A stretch of DNA of 64,000 nt from Spinellus fusiger (GCA_025094145.1 JALLLS010000013.1:372001-436000), one strand, 5' to 3'. Positions 35,070 to 47,805 are shown, numbered from the stretch's first letter. Numbers and translations are program-made. The notes: a model not told the origin generated them from the sequence alone.

Positions 35070-38000
35070 AGAGACTTAATGAGTCAATCTACAAGGCCCT
35101 GGATGATAGCGTAGGGCACGCACAATCCTATCCAAAAGCTTGGAAAGGCTACTGGAATGCTGATCTACAACAGTTAGCTGACCGTTGTCAAGAACTTTAT
35201 CATTTTAGACAATGGGTGGGCAATGATATTGAATGCATTGAAGCCCACCGCTTGTATGAGGAAGCGTGTTTAGCTTTGAAAAAGGCTATAAGGCAAGCAC
35301 AAAGACAAACCTGGCATGTATTTTGTGATAAAGTCCGTAAGGGCTTAACAGAGATGACAAGTGCTGTGAAAGGAATGAGGCTGCAGAGACGTTTGCCAAT
35401 TTCCCTGTCATCTCCAGAGGGCCCTCGGCATGCTGCCAATCGCATGATTGACCACCTAGAGAGTGTGTTTGGCGGATCTACAGAAAGACAGGAGCATCAG
35501 GAGTTTATTCTCCAAGACAATCCAGTCCCATGGGACGTAGACTTTATTCACTCTGCTATTTGAAAGATGCCAAATCGAAAAGCACCAGGCATTGATCATA
35601 TTAGAGCAGAAATGCTCAAACCCCTAGTTTGAGTGCTAGTGCCTCTGTTACATCAGATCTTCACATTGTGTTGGAGATAGTCGTGGATGCCTGTGGCCTG
35701 GAGAACAGCACAGGTGGTACCTATTTACAAAAACAAAGGAGATCAGGATGACCCTAGTAACTATTGGCCTGTTAGCTTGACATTGGTGTTTCGTAAGCTC
35801 TTAGAAAGATGTATAGCTGGGGAGCTCCTTTCGACCATGCCTGCATTGGACATGGCTCAAGGTGGATTTCGTGCTCGTTGTGGAACTCTAGACCAGGCCC
35901 TCTGTCTCCACGAACTTATGGGGTTGTACTCTGCCCAAGGATCAGGAGAGCAAGATCCAAAACCTCCAGTCGTTGTCTTCCTAGATATTAAAGCTGCATA
36001 TGATAGTGTGGAACGCTCTGTCATATGGGAGTTGCTGATGCCCTTCATGTCTCAGCCGTTGCTCTTGCTACTACAGAATTTGTTTGATGACATTGTGGTG
36101 AATGTGATTCTGAAAAATGTAGCATCCCGGGACATTTTACCTAAACGAGGAGTCTTACAGGGTAGTATTCTTTCTCCATTCCTTTATTCTATTTTCATTG
36201 ATACTCTTCCACGTTTCTTGAGGTTTGCTTTGGTATCCCCAATACTGGTTGGTATGCACCCACCTACCATGGGACGGTCCATTCATCTTTGTGCTCGAAA
36301 TCCTTTCTCTTTTGCTTCCCCACAGGCAACTGTTCACACATTGCTTGACGAGTTACAGAATTCCCTTCACAATCCTTTTCCTACTTCTACAGTTTTGGAT
36401 GACTCTTCTGAGTCGTCAGATTCCTCTTACAGTCCGTCTCATGTCACTGTTACTTGGGCTCCTGTGAATTGTTTGTTGTATGCTGATGGTGTGGCTCTTA
36501 TGGGCTGCCCAGAAGATATACATTGAATGCTGGCACTTGCCGAAATTCACTCGACCCTCCTTGGTTACAAATGGAGTCCCTCCAAATGTGAAGTACTCAA
36601 TGCCCCGGCCAATGTGCCGTTTTACCTCTATGGCAACGAGCTTCCAACCTGTGGTACTTTCAAGTACCTTGGTATCCCCTTTTCACGTCAAGGTATTAAC
36701 CAAGATGCACTGTTCTCACACTCACAAGTCAAGGCAATTGCAGTAATGCAAAAGCTGAGAGGAATGGGTGTAAAAATGTATGGCTTTGGGATTACAGCAG
36801 CCCTAAGAGCGTATACTGTTTTTGTTTGGCCTATTCTTGAGTATGGGTTGGCTATTTGTAATGTCAATAGACTAGGCATCCCCCTGCTACAAATCTGTCA
36901 GTCTGCTTGTCTGAGACTTTGTCTTGCTAGATCTGCTACTGCTAGGTTTGGAACGATCCAGGTTGCCCAATTAGCTGCCCTCCCTAACATATACTCTCGT
37001 TTTCTTTATCTGCAAGCCAAATTTGTTGAGCGCGCAGCTACCCTTCCTGAAGACACCCTCCTCTGGTGCCTTGTCCCGCAGCTTGAAGCACCCCAGAGTA
37101 AAGCCAGATGGATTAAGCTATGTGGCAATGTACTCTGGCAAAATGCTCAAAGAATAGGACGGGCTCACAACCCTCCTAAATATCCATTAAAAGTAGCTTA
37201 TCTTGAACGTCTTCAAAGTGAAATTACTAGTCTAGTACGTGGCAAGAATCCGCTGGTGACGGTAGCCCGTGGACTATGTAGACCTGTTTGGGATCCAATT
37301 CTTCTACTACTGTGCACGCGCAAAGAAAGACATCGTCTACTAAAATGGAGGATTGCTTGGTTACCACCAACACCTTCAGTTCCTTGCCAATGTGGCCACC
37401 CATCTGCCAATCGGGACCACTTTCTCACTTGCACATTCGTTGACCATGAACGCTCCACGTTCTTGTTCTTCCTAGTTCCTGCACCACCACAAGATATTCA
37501 TCCAATTGACTATTGTCTAAATCTTCTGCCACGCACGGTTAAGTCTTTTGTTAAATGGCGAGATCTTTGGCCCAGTTTGTTAATACTGCTGCAAGCCATT
37601 GATCAAGCCACGTCTACTCAAGACTTTAAGGTAGAGCCATCAGCTGGTAGCTTGCTCATTGAGGCTGCTGATGGGTGTGTTGAGCAGGAACGCTAACGCC
37701 GCCATAGAGTGCAAAGACTCCTGCAGCAACAGAAGCTGTATCCTCACTTCTCTGATCTCTCCTCTACCACCCATTCTTAACCTGTTTAGCAAAGCCAGAA
37801 GCTGCTAGTGTAGTTGCTGTGTTTGTGTCCTCAGGATTGTCCGAGTTGCTCTAAGTATCCCTCGTTGGATTTCGAATCGCCACAGGATGAGGGTTATCTT
37901 TTTGGTGTCCTGGTTTCCTTGCTGACTTTATGGCCTTTTGGATGTCTATTCATAATTCTCATTTTACCATCATTTCTCATTTTTCATCATTTTTCCCTCA

Positions 38001-38182
38001 TCTGAGGTTTTGTATTCTCTTATCTTTCTGTTTCTTTTTTCCTTGCATTTATTTTTTCCACTTTTTTATTTGAAAGTGTTTATATGTATATCTTAATTGT
38101 TCAAAAGTTCTCATAGGGTGGCTAACATGCCCAATGCGCGAATAGCAACCAACACCCAAAATAAAAAATACTTTGAACTGTA
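35070..38182 (+). mobile_element. LINE copy 2, 5'-truncated, inverted relative to copy 1
   Basis: This is the reverse complement of 28,130-31,238 with only a few single-base differences (the paired coordinates sum to 66,313 over most of the length and drift by about 5 near the inner end). It begins inside ORF2, directly after arm-like sequence, and ends at the same tactttgaactgta as copy 1. Its 5' ends face copy 1, giving a head-to-head pair around 31.2-35.1 kb. The endonuclease and ORF1 are missing. Confidence 0.88.
35216..37696 (+). pseudogene. LINE ORF2 remnant (reverse transcriptase to C-terminus)
   Basis: Open segments 35216-35563, 35687-36526 and 36527-37696 follow one another. Motif A (FLDIKAAYDS) and the LPKRGVLQGSILSPFLYSI block are intact here, while copy 1 has a single-base deletion at that place. 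Motif C is YADG (36,479-36,490), and the in-frame TGA at 36,524-36,526 separates the last two segments, exactly as in copy 1. A one-base insertion near 35,562 (catttga in place of cattga) and another near 35,679 differ from copy 1. No active reverse transcriptase is possible. Confidence 0.88.
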
Positions 38183-38360
38183 AATGCCCCATAGCTTTTT
38201 ATTTTCTGCTTTATCCTATTCCCCACGAGTATTTGTTTCTGAAAATGTATCTGACATGTTGTGTTGGTTTAACACTATTTAAAAAGAATAAGAGCTTTAT
38301 GCAAAAAAAAGTTTTTTTAATTAAAATTTAGGCAAGTATTAAATTCCATTGGGTGTGGTT

Positions 38361-38818
38361 GTAAAGAAAGTGACCAAAAAGAATAATCCGGATACTTTAA
38401 ATAAATATTTCATTTCTTTTATATATACTTTATCTTAATAGTGTTATAACTTTATGAATTAATTAGATAAAAATATAACTTTCAATACATAAAGATAGTG
38501 TTGTTGATAATACATACCAGCGGTTTTATTGTAAGGTTATTTAGTAACCTCAACTAGTCTTCGGCATCTGTCACAACCTGGCACCTCCACCCAGTGTTGG
38601 CAATGAGGCTGTCTGTCACTTTATTTAATAATTTACCCAATTCCAGTATCACAATATACTCTAACTTTTGTTTGGTGGAATATGTTATTTACTACCTTCT
38701 ATTATTGTCACCTTGCTTGTATAAGGTTAAGCATTGTCTTCCTGTAGATGACAACTGACTACCGGACTACACGAATGGAATCCCATTTCATTAAGGCACC
38801 TCCTCAGCGTCGATCTTG
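38361..38818 (-). mobile_element. Tc1-like transposon A, copy 2, internally deleted
   Basis: 38,400-38,760 follows 17,580-18,020 (tttattgtaaggtt-tttagtaacc, then the start of the mosaic catalytic region). It then jumps to sequence equivalent to about 18,385 (cccatttcatt), so the middle is gone. The right end is cut off where the 4.18-kb arm starts at 38,819. The left tip may be near aagtgaccaaaaagaa (38,367). Confidence 0.6.
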
Positions 38819-41800
38819 ATGCCAACACATCTCATAGTCAGTGAAATGAGTCTTTACTAGTGCACTAGCATTCTTCTGTTATGTATCAACAGTAGAGCTT
38901 ATTAAGAGAACAAGACATCAGAATATGTCAGTGTATGTGATTATAGAATGATTATTTCATGTTGTTTCTAGCATTTGCATGACACATATGATCCACATAA
39001 AGACCAATGTCATGATAATACTCTACCGACAGATGTCTGTGTTCTGGATAAGTACCAGATAAACCAACAAGTGAAGACATAGAATGTATATCCAGTAGAG
39101 AAGATTCTTCACTAACAGTGTAAAGAATTCAATACAAGAGAACATGTGTATCATAAACAGACTACTAATGACAGTCTAAAAGAAACAACTTGAGGGATGT
39201 AGAAATAGTGAGATGTCAATGACATGATGAAGAGCTGACAGTGACATCTCAATCGTAAGCAAAACAAAAGTATCGGCTACACACATCAGTGGTTGCACTT
39301 ATTCCAATGCAATTGTCACCAGAGCAGATCCATACCAGTAGCATGAGATGACATCTTGGCACAGGTGTTGCAATAGCATAAGAATGCACCACAGCTCTTA
39401 TTGTTCATTTATCCTTGTCAGACAGATATAGATTGAAGACTCATTTGCACAGTACAGATGGCTTTGTGATGTATTCAATAAACAAAGTAGTCTGATGTCT
39501 GTTTTCCTTCTGCCAAGTATCTCTTATACTATCTGATACCAAGGTACACTACCTATTACTCACTGTCTGTCTCTAACACTTGGCAAGTGGTTATACCTGT
39601 ATCAATTAAAAGATGTCATGGAGTGTACCATCTGCTCTGGGATGACTACCAAAAAAGTGTCTTGAGTACCCACTGTAGTAGTTATCCAGTAGCAAATACA
39701 CAACACTCTTCTTGGATAGCTAACAGATTCTGATCCACCAAAGTCATCTCTATTGGATCGTATGTCTGTAAGTACTGATATAAAATAAAAAAAGAACTGG
39801 ATTGACTCTTCCTTAACTATGACTGTAGAGTGAAGAGCCAAAAGACAAGTAGATAGAGAATGAAACCTGGTCAGTCCAAGCAATGTGAATATGATGGATA
39901 CTGCTTGACGATAGGAACAGAATGAGTTTACTAGAAAGATACTGTCGACATTGAAAGATAACAGAGAAGAGTGTGTTGTTTGTGGCCTAAATCCACTATT
40001 GTCTGTGGATAACCAACAGCGATTGCACACACAGGAGTTGCTGATAAAAGTCCATGGTAAGACTCGAGTGGTGGGTGTTGAGTTGCCATGAGGACTGGTG
40101 GTAGAGAGTCTATCTTTTCTCTAAGGGTGTCTGTGGTGTGTATTAAGAAAAGCCGTAATGGAGAATAGCATAGTGTATATCCCAGTGCAACGAGCAATAA
40201 GCAGCGATAGACTCAAACAACTGAGACTGTGTTTCTAGATGACTCATGACGTTGAAGATGACGCTTCTCAAAGAACAACTTCTTTTCCAAACAAAAATAA
40301 CTCTAGAGTCTATTGTGTAGTGAGTGGATGAGGGAGGACGTTGTTGTTGAACTCCAGTGCGTTGTGTTGACTAAAGACAGTACAGGCTCAGGTGCAGGTG
40401 CGGGTATTGTTTGTTTGTTTTAAAGGGTGTCTATAGCAAACAGTGCCTGGGTATTGGCGGGAGGAGCCGTGATTGTGCGGTGAGCACACATCGTACTCAA
40501 CAGACACAGCATTTTTAATCTGCGGTGGCCATTGGAAGTACGTAGAATAAGCGAGGCAGGCTGGACTCTGTTCTGCTGTAAGACTGAGAGTTAAAGCGGC
40601 ACTCACTGTCTATTTACCAAAAATAAAATAAAAGGCCCTTTACAAAGTCAAGCAGTGTGATGAGTACACATAGCAAGTAAAACATACACACACTTCTTCA
40701 CTGTTTATTATTATAACTACTCTATCTTCATTATGGATATAGATATAACAAATCCACAGTGCAATAGACTGCTTATTATCATTTTCTTAATTGTTTACGG
40801 CATTGTCGCGCTACCTACAACAATGGGACCAGGCAAAAAAGGGCGAGCCTTAAAAAATCCTGAGCCAACAAGCATGGAGCCACCAGCTTGTATCCACCGC
40901 ATATAATAGCCACAATGCAGAGCCACCAGCCCTAACCTCTACAATGCCTAGGATGGAGGGGAACAGACAGGATACTTATAATGTAAAAGAATAGCCATGT
41001 CTAGCGACCACATCGTCAACACTGCAGAGGGAAGGAAAGATAGTTGCAGTCTATGACTATCAACCATATGTTCCTAAAGGTACGCCATGGAATTAATAGG
41101 CCAAAAATTAAACTACTCTCTTTCAACAAACACCATTCAGACCAGAGAGTTTTCATATTAAGAATCAACCCTCCTAGCCTCATTTAATGCCTGCAATAAA
41201 GAAGAAAAAAAAGGTGTGGAAATAAAGCGGATATTTATACCTTTTTGACTAGAGTAGGAGATACAAATCTGTGACTTAATAATGACTGCTGAGTGAATCA
41301 CGCGAATCGGCTGTTGAAAATAAGAACAGCTGTAGGTGGTTGTTATAGGGGTAGAATCAAGTGAGAAAAAACTTCATCGGCTTCTGTGTGCTGATTGGCC
41401 TGATTCAGTGACTAAGAATCACCGTGTATTATTATGTTCCCACATTAATAAGTGTGCCCTTTGATGGAAGAACAGAACACCTATGCCACTAGAAAAAGAC
41501 AGTGGCATAGAAAGAGACTCTTTTGCAAACATAGTGAGTGTATCTCCTCTTTTGTATTTCCTTCTCAGTTATCTCAGCACTGTCAGGGCATTAAGAGAGA
41601 ATGGGTACGTTGACCCAACAAGATGAGCATCGTGAATCGGATATCACAGCTCAATCAAATAAGACCCTATTTTGGCATCCGATGATTCTATTCTTTTTAG
41701 ACGCATCTGTCTTATTACACTTCTCTTTCTTTTTAATTTGTATTTCTATCATTGGCAATTAAAACAATCTACAGTGAGTATGATGCACCTTGCTCAATAA

Positions 41801-42994
41801 TACTTTATCAAAGCACAGGTTCACAAAGGTTGCAATAAAATAGGAATGTGACAATGAGGTTCAGAGAGAAAAGAATAACGTGACACGAATTGTGAGACTC
41901 ATTATGATTTGCCGCACTATTCTCTGTTTGATTGATGGCACTGCTTCACCACTAGGTCTTTTGAGATACTCACCATCTATCAATGCTATGTATAACTAAC
42001 CACAAGCATCATTCATATTATGGATGTACCAATTGTCAGAAATAAGACTGTAGTTACTGCTGTTAGAGATTTGGGACATTGATTCATCTTTTCAGTCCGG
42101 ACAGTTATTTCATCATGCCAACACCAAGCTGTAGAAATAAAAGGAATGCATCAGGATCCACAGTTCCTGGTGTGTGTGAGTGTGATATTTGAAGAGAAAA
42201 AAAAAACTTCCAGAAAGTGAGAAAGAATACACTCTTTTGTATTTTGAGATATTTTATTATTTTATCAACAGCATACCATTTGTTATAGAACTCAAATCAA
42301 TCTTTTTTTTTAAAAAAAAAAAGTTACAATAGACAAGGATAATACCCAAGACTTCTTCAACAAGCAAGTGATATGCACTAAGTTTGAAATTACAGTGAGC
42401 ACGTTCAGAAAAAATGATTAGGAAAACAAAGATTGTTTGCAGAATAAACAGAAAGTGTTAAGTTTTTTGGGATGGCCACAGAGAGTCACCATGAAAAAAA
42501 AATTTCATGTCTCTGTTGTTTTCCGACTTCAATCCAAAGATTCTCTATGAATTGGTCAACACGAGTAGTATTCTGTGACATTCAGAATACTCTATGAAAG
42601 CTTGGGTGCACACAAGTACTATAGTACATCTCTGTATCAATCTCACTGATCGGTCGTAACTACAAATCAACCTTCTAAGCTCAATATACTATCGGACACT
42701 TAATAAGAGTTGCCTTCATCTATAGATCCTTAGTGGATAAAATAAGACCTATCAAAGGCAATTAAAGTGAAGAAACATAGTTGATGGCTCTATAATGGTG
42801 TGCTTATTCAATGAACCAACCATACAGATGTATCCATCAATAAGCCATGCCATAAACTAATCATGAACTACCAAAAGGTAGAATACCACTGAAGGATAAG
42901 CACCCACAAAAAGTATAAATAAGGAACCACTCTTCACTTTATAAAAATTATCTTTGTTCAGTCTCGTTATTTTCTACTTGTATGAATAATCACA
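38819..42994 (-). repeat. Left arm of the long inverted repeat (4.18 kb)
   Basis: This is the reverse complement of 49,654-53,829. Paired positions sum to 92,648 at every point checked (inner edge, three ORF pairs, outer edge), so there are no net indels. Mismatches were seen only at the outer edge (38,826 and 38,866). At the inner edge the match ends after gaataatcaca. Content: three small frames described separately, AT-rich runs including a T10A10 palindrome near 42,305, and a tccggacagtta motif at 42,098. No transposase, reverse transcriptase or terminal repeat was recognised, so its origin is unknown. Confidence 0.93.
39602..40606 (-). other. Small frames inside the left arm, coding status doubtful
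   Basis: The frames 40606-40388 (begins MSAALTLSLTAEQSPACLAY), 40197-39931 and 40030-39602 follow one another on the minus strand, with base composition less AT-rich than the surroundings. They could be exons of one gene, but no set of splice sites giving a recognisable product was found. The same frames occur unchanged in the right arm at 52,042-53,046. On the plus strand a 57-codon frame starting at about 40,735 has a hydrophobic N-terminal helix (NRLLIIIFLIVYGIVAL) and a basic segment; it would be divergent to the first frame. Confidence 0.3.
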
Positions 42995-43290
42995 CCTTCC
43001 CTACTTTGAAATTGCCAGTCTCCCTATCTCTCTTAATAATAAGGCTGACAGTGTGACTACTGATACTAAACATGGCTGCAATATCCACTTGGCTGGTGCC
43101 ATGTTGAGTGGCCTCGTGAACAATGAGTTGACAAGCAGAGTCGTCAATATTTTTCTTTTTTTTCCCAATAGTCTTAGTGGGTTGTTCGGTAGTGTTAGAC
43201 ATAATAGATGTTATAGTAAAAAAAGAAGAAATGAGGAATAAGTAAAAGAAAAAGAAAAACTCTTTTTTGCTTAAGAATATCAAAAAATGA
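42995..43290 (-). pseudogene. Tc1-B transposase N-terminal fragment at the arm/core border
   Basis: The minus frame reads SNTTEQPTKTIGKKKKNIDD, then a helix-turn-helix (TSQVDIAAMFSISSHTVSLI and KRDRETGNFKVGKV). The same start is found in the 33.4-kb Tc1-B element (SNTTEQPMRPLGNRKKNIND). The copy is cut exactly where arm identity begins (42,994), so the element was broken by, or used in, the event that made the inverted repeat. Confidence 0.8.
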
Positions 43291-43329
43291 AAGGGGTTAT
43301 ATAGTTTTTGCTAAACATTGTAGGTAAAG

Positions 43330-44540
43330 AAGTAAAACTTTCAATAGATACATATAATGGTATTGATAATACACAACAGTGTGTTTTATTATAAGATTAT
43401 TTATTAATTACTGTGACCATCCTTGGCATCTATCACTGCCTGTTATCTCCGCCTCATGCTGTCAATGAAGGTATCTGTCACTTCCTTCGATAATTTCCTT
43501 CATTCCAGCATCAGGGCCGCCTCTAACTTATCCTTGGTGGTATATACCCTTCTGTTCCTCCTGTCCATCCTAATGATTTTCTTGAGGTGGGCTCACAGAT
43601 GCTCAATTAGATTGAGATCAGTATTGTGAGGGCCATTAAAAGTTGATCACTATACCATTAGCTACCTTCTATTCTCTAGTTGTTTTGATCGTATGAGGCT
43701 CAACATTGACCTCCTGTAGATGGTAACTGACTCTAAAATTTAGGAGAGAGAGACGCTTGAGTTCATGGCAGTAGACTTCTCCCAAAATACTGTTGTACCT
43801 GTCGGAGTTTATCCTACCCTCCACTACGATCCATCTCCCAACGCCTTCAATTTTTTTTTATTTCTGACATTCTTAGCCTCAAAGTCTTTACTATGTTGCC
43901 TGATAATTTTGATGCTCCTACCATGACTTATGACCTCAACCAAGAACTCATCCGATCAGATAACCTCATGCTACTGTTCATGAGTCTTGTCTCTATGTTC
44001 TTCTTGATGAGAATAGGCTTGACCACCAGACATCATACATAGAAGCTTATTTCATTAATCTACTTCTTCAAAGTCTTGTCTAAAACCTCAATGGTCATGT
44101 CTACCCGAATGCTTCTTTGGTCTGTTGAGAATTGCCTACAACTTCTTCTCAACCATCTGAGGGCCATGTTGTCCAATATTTTCTTTCTACCTCTCTTAGG
44201 TAAAGAAGTCATTGATCCTGTTTCTTTGAAATGCCTTATGATTTATCCAACAGCAGAATTAGGCACGTTGAACATACGAGATGTTTAGACCTGAGTAGAC
44301 TTTAGGTTCAATACCTGGTGGATGATAGCTAAGCAAGTATCGAGAATGGTATAATTTCCGGACATCTCAGAGATATTAGTGAATATTTTTTCAGTGTTGG
44401 ATAAGTTAGACATTATAAGAAAAGAGGTGTTATGAAAAAATAAAAAAATAGTGTATGTTGTTTTTTTTAATATAGAAATAACCCGGAAATAGAAAATACA
44501 CTATTACATTTTCCTGGCCACTTTACTTTGGAGGGGATAG
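43330..44540 (-). mobile_element. Tc1-like transposon A, copy 3 (decayed)
   Basis: It is collinear with 17,640-18,890: tttcaatagatacatata, ttttattataagattatt, ctgtgaccatccttggcat, and at the far end ggacatctcagagatattagtgaa. The minus strand preserves an SGN-type N-terminus and fragments of the DDE domain (a DLNLIEHL-like block near 43,600), but many stops interrupt it. The right tip probably includes aagtggccaggaaaatg (about 44,505-44,525). Confidence 0.7.
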
Positions 44541-44900
44541 TGTTGCTCTATCTAATGCATACAAACACATGATAGTAAATATGTATATCATACTAATATC
44601 AATTGTGCCTGTTTGAAAAAAGAGAGATTATTCTACTCTAAAATAATGTTGAAATAAGAACAATTATTCTTATTATTTTTTTTAAAATCCATATACTTAT
44701 AAAAGCTCATAGTACTCTAATACCATCTTTAAACTTTTCTTTAAAAAAAACTGCTATTTTCTTTTTTATTAAAAATAGTGATACAGAAAAAAACCCATAA
44801 TGCTAAATGTCCTATACAAAAATACTAGAGTTTCCCTCTAAAGAAACAGAAACTTCAAGTATAAAATTTTTAAAAATGAAATAAAATAAAATAAACTTGT

Positions 44901-45695
44901 CTATGATCTTAATTTAAATTTAACAATGTTGTTCAGTTTAGTCTTCTTAGACACACGTCTAGAGTGCATGTGGGGCCGTAAACTTCTATAGCAGTCTACG
45001 GCCCTTTGTAAGGCTCCAAGTTTTCCAGAAATTTCCTTTTGGTTGAGGAAGGCTAGCCTCCATCCCAAGACATTAAACTCGTTTTCATAGTGCCATCTAT
45101 TTCCCTTGTAGTCGTTCTTATGGACTGCAGCACCACGATATATCTAAATAAAAACAAGAGAAATTAATAATTAAACAAGTTGAAGTAAAATAATAATAAA
45201 TAAATAAATAAAAAGTATACTTACTGTATTTTTTGCTATAAAGTCACTATCAACTTTGCTGATGTCAATATCATCAATGTCTGTCATTATTGTGAATTTC
45301 TTTTCCAGACGGTTCTCTGGATACATGAAGTTGATAACTGTACAGCCAGAATGACTGTATTCAATTGCTTCAACATTTTTCATTGACGTGGTAACTGTTA
45401 CAGATTTATTAGCGGATAGCCTACGACGGGTTATCATCTGTTGATGGGGATCCTGCTCCTGCTCCTGTTCTTGTGCAAGCACGTGTTGAAGTTCCACATA
45501 AAAGGACTCCTTCAAATCAAGGCCGGAATACATAGCATTTAGCTTCTCTAGCTCTTCAGGAGAGAAACTTGAATAATATAAATTCAACATCTCCTTTGTA
45601 ATCATCTGCTCCTGCTCCAAAGCACCAGGAAACATCAAGTCAAAAGACTCATGTCCTTGAGGGGACAGCGTGGAAAAATCAGTATTGTTAAGCAT
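44901..45695 (-). CDS. Intact two-exon 237-aa protein inside the core, unrecognised
   Basis: Exon 1 is 45695-45225 (157 codons, MLNNTDFSTLS) and exon 2 is 45143-44901 (80 codons plus TAG), joined in phase 0 over an 81-bp GT-AG intron. The N-terminal half is acidic, with QEQEQEQDPHQQ, then a helix-breaking basic patch (TRRRLSANKS), a beta-like stretch (SVTVTTSMKNVEAIEYS, CTVINFMYPENR), and an ITDIDDIDIS-type acidic loop. The C-terminal exon is well ordered and basic: YRGAAVHKNDYKGNRWHYENE, VLGWRLAFLNQKEISGKLGA and LQRAVDCYRSLRPHMHSRR. The basic end could bind nucleic acid. The family was not recognised. A clean two-exon structure in the middle of decayed DNA argues for selection or recent arrival. 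Confidence 0.7.
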
Positions 45696-45923
45696 TATGA
45701 GAAAAGTAAACGTGGAAGATAACAAGAATTAAAATAAAATAAAAAGCGAGATCAGCAATAACTCTTTATATAATCATGAAAAAATAGGCATTGAATACTT
45801 AAAATGGCAGCAAGCGTAATTTTGATCATACAAGAAATTTTTACTTTACATTCTTGTATTCTTATCTATTCTATCTCATTGTCTCTATTAAGATTTCATC
45901 ATTGACACGTTACAATTATAGTT

Positions 45924-46431
45924 ATGAGCTGTAGACTTTCATATGAAAATGTATTTGAAACCGAGAGAAGAGTCGTTCGATCAAACATGGATTTCAAGCA
46001 GAACAATGATGACAACAACAAGAGACAACCAGTAGACACACTGTGTTTTTTAGCCTTTCTAATTTCAGCACTAACATTTACTCATTTGATTATCTATTTT
46101 CTTTATAGAAAAAAACTTTATTTTTTCTACCTATTCATATATCACAGTAGTGAAACCGGAAAGAGTTGTAAATGACAGCCAAGCATTTCTGTCATCTGGC
46201 CTGTTCTACATCCCCAATGATTATAGTGCATTACAAAGGAACCCCACTGGGAGGAGAAGAAAAGATATTCAGATTATAAATGCATGTTGCTTTGGAAGGA
46301 CTGTGATTGTTGCTTCAATAGGGCAGAGCTACTATCTTTTTTTTTTACCCCACATTGATCCCTTGTTTTCATTCTCCGGTATGACGATCAAAGTAACTTT
46401 ATTTCAGCCAATCTTTCAATCGTTCTCATGA
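45924..46431 (+). CDS. Possible small membrane protein gene, weak
   Basis: The frame 45,924-46,175 contains MDFKQNNDDNNKRQP followed by a hydrophobic span (LCFLAFLISALTFTHLIIYF). A frame from 46,150 continues with SSGLFYIPNDYSALQRNP and GRRRKDIQIINACC. A splice between them cannot be fixed. It is divergent from the 237-aa gene, about 230 bp away. Base composition is only slightly less AT-rich than noncoding DNA, so this may be chance. Confidence 0.2.
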
Positions 46432-46439
46432 TACTTTTT

Positions 46440-47800
46440 TTTTAGTTTATTTAATATCAAGAAATATTGTAATCATTTTTGTTTACAGAAACAGAACAGT
46501 CCTTTTTTTTCTTCTCTTCCATATTTAATCCCAGTGTTTAGTATCTCCTTTCTGTTTCTATCCACCTTACAATACTATACCAATAAAGGTTATGTAATAT
46601 TGGCACATGCAAGATCATAGGTGGTGTGTAGAACTTAAAAAGGCTTTCTACCGACACAGAGTAGTGGACACAGGTGAGATTTGGGGAGATGTCCCCACCG
46701 ATGTGAGAAGTAGACAGTAGAGGGAAAATAGTAAATGTCATCGATAACACAGATATGACCAGTAGGTGTAGTGGGCTGGTGTAACAATGACCCCCAGCAT
46801 GGACCACAAGAAGACCGATAAAGAAGAAATAAACTTAGAGAATAGAACAAACACAAAGAAATTCAACTACCATATCCTCTGAGCCTATTGTGCTCAACTA
46901 TTGTCACAGAGTATTGATCAGATCAAGATGTTTTTTTTATTACTACTACTAAAGCGTAGAAACCCACAAGCTTTATACATGTTTGCAACGTTAGCTAGTT
47001 TCCACTGCCAATTGGTGCATTTATAAGTGCATTGGTCAATAATGCAGATAGAGACATCCTTTTCTCACATTTCAAAATTCTATTAAAATAGGGTATTAGC
47101 TATATCAATGTTTTTGCATTAACCAGAGTGTAGAGTGTGTATCATCATATCTACCACTAAATAAATAGCCTAATACTTGAGTCACGGATTATTATTTACT
47201 CGTGAGTATTGACACGTGTGTAGTACATAATCCAGATGCGCTTGCAAACGATAGTTAATTTCTTATGTTCCTATGATTTAGTTGTCTGTGAATATATATT
47301 GATCAACTAAAATCCACGTATTTAAAAAGAATATTTACTCACCAAGAGAGTGCTAAAGAGAGTACTAAAGATTTTCATTACAATGAGATAAGATGAGTTG
47401 CACCACCTAAAGAAATATACAGTTAGCTTTATTGAAGGTGTGAGGCAAAGACAGTGCGATGTGATTGACACCAAGGACGACTTCACCAAATATTAAATAC
47501 TATTCTAATAAACTCATAATCACACTTATAAAAACGTTATTTTATCTACTGACTAAACACTCAATGTCAGTATGGAATATATTCATGAAGTTATAGAAAT
47601 AGAAAGGTGAGATACACAGATAAGAAAACCATCTAGGACTTGGAATGTTGCACGCTTTCTTTGGCTTCAGTGCATTATGTGACTGATCACATGACTCTGA
47701 ATAAGATACGCTGTCTATAAATCTGCACATAAAAGGAGGGGCAGCTAGAGATAGCATGCCTGAGCATCAGGGGATTACTTCTTGAAAATAGGATAGATAT
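46440..47800. other. AT-rich part of the core, no gene seen
   Basis: The short minus frames at 46,538-46,856 and 47,542-47,757 have no domain. A T-rich run follows the end of the previous frame at 46,434. Nothing else is supported. Confidence 0.4.
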
Positions 47801-47805
47801 ATAAT

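Larger units (their letters stand above)
33290..35070 (+). repeat. Third, partial copy of the 4.18-kb arm, split by a Tc1 element
   Basis: 34,760-35,070 matches 49,820-50,125 (and the reverse of 42,525-42,830) at roughly 90% with several small indels: ggttggttcattgaataagc, the ttacgacc-atcagtgaga region and atctttggattgaagt are shared. Left of the Tc1 insertion, 33,290-33,357 keeps weaker similarity (cctcttggtagtt). The match stops where LINE copy 2 begins. Confidence 0.7.

Noticed and set aside
33357..38182. LINE copy 2 as an independent retrotransposition
   Set aside because: It shares both inactivating changes with copy 1, and the flanks at its two ends do not match each other as they would after a simple insertion.
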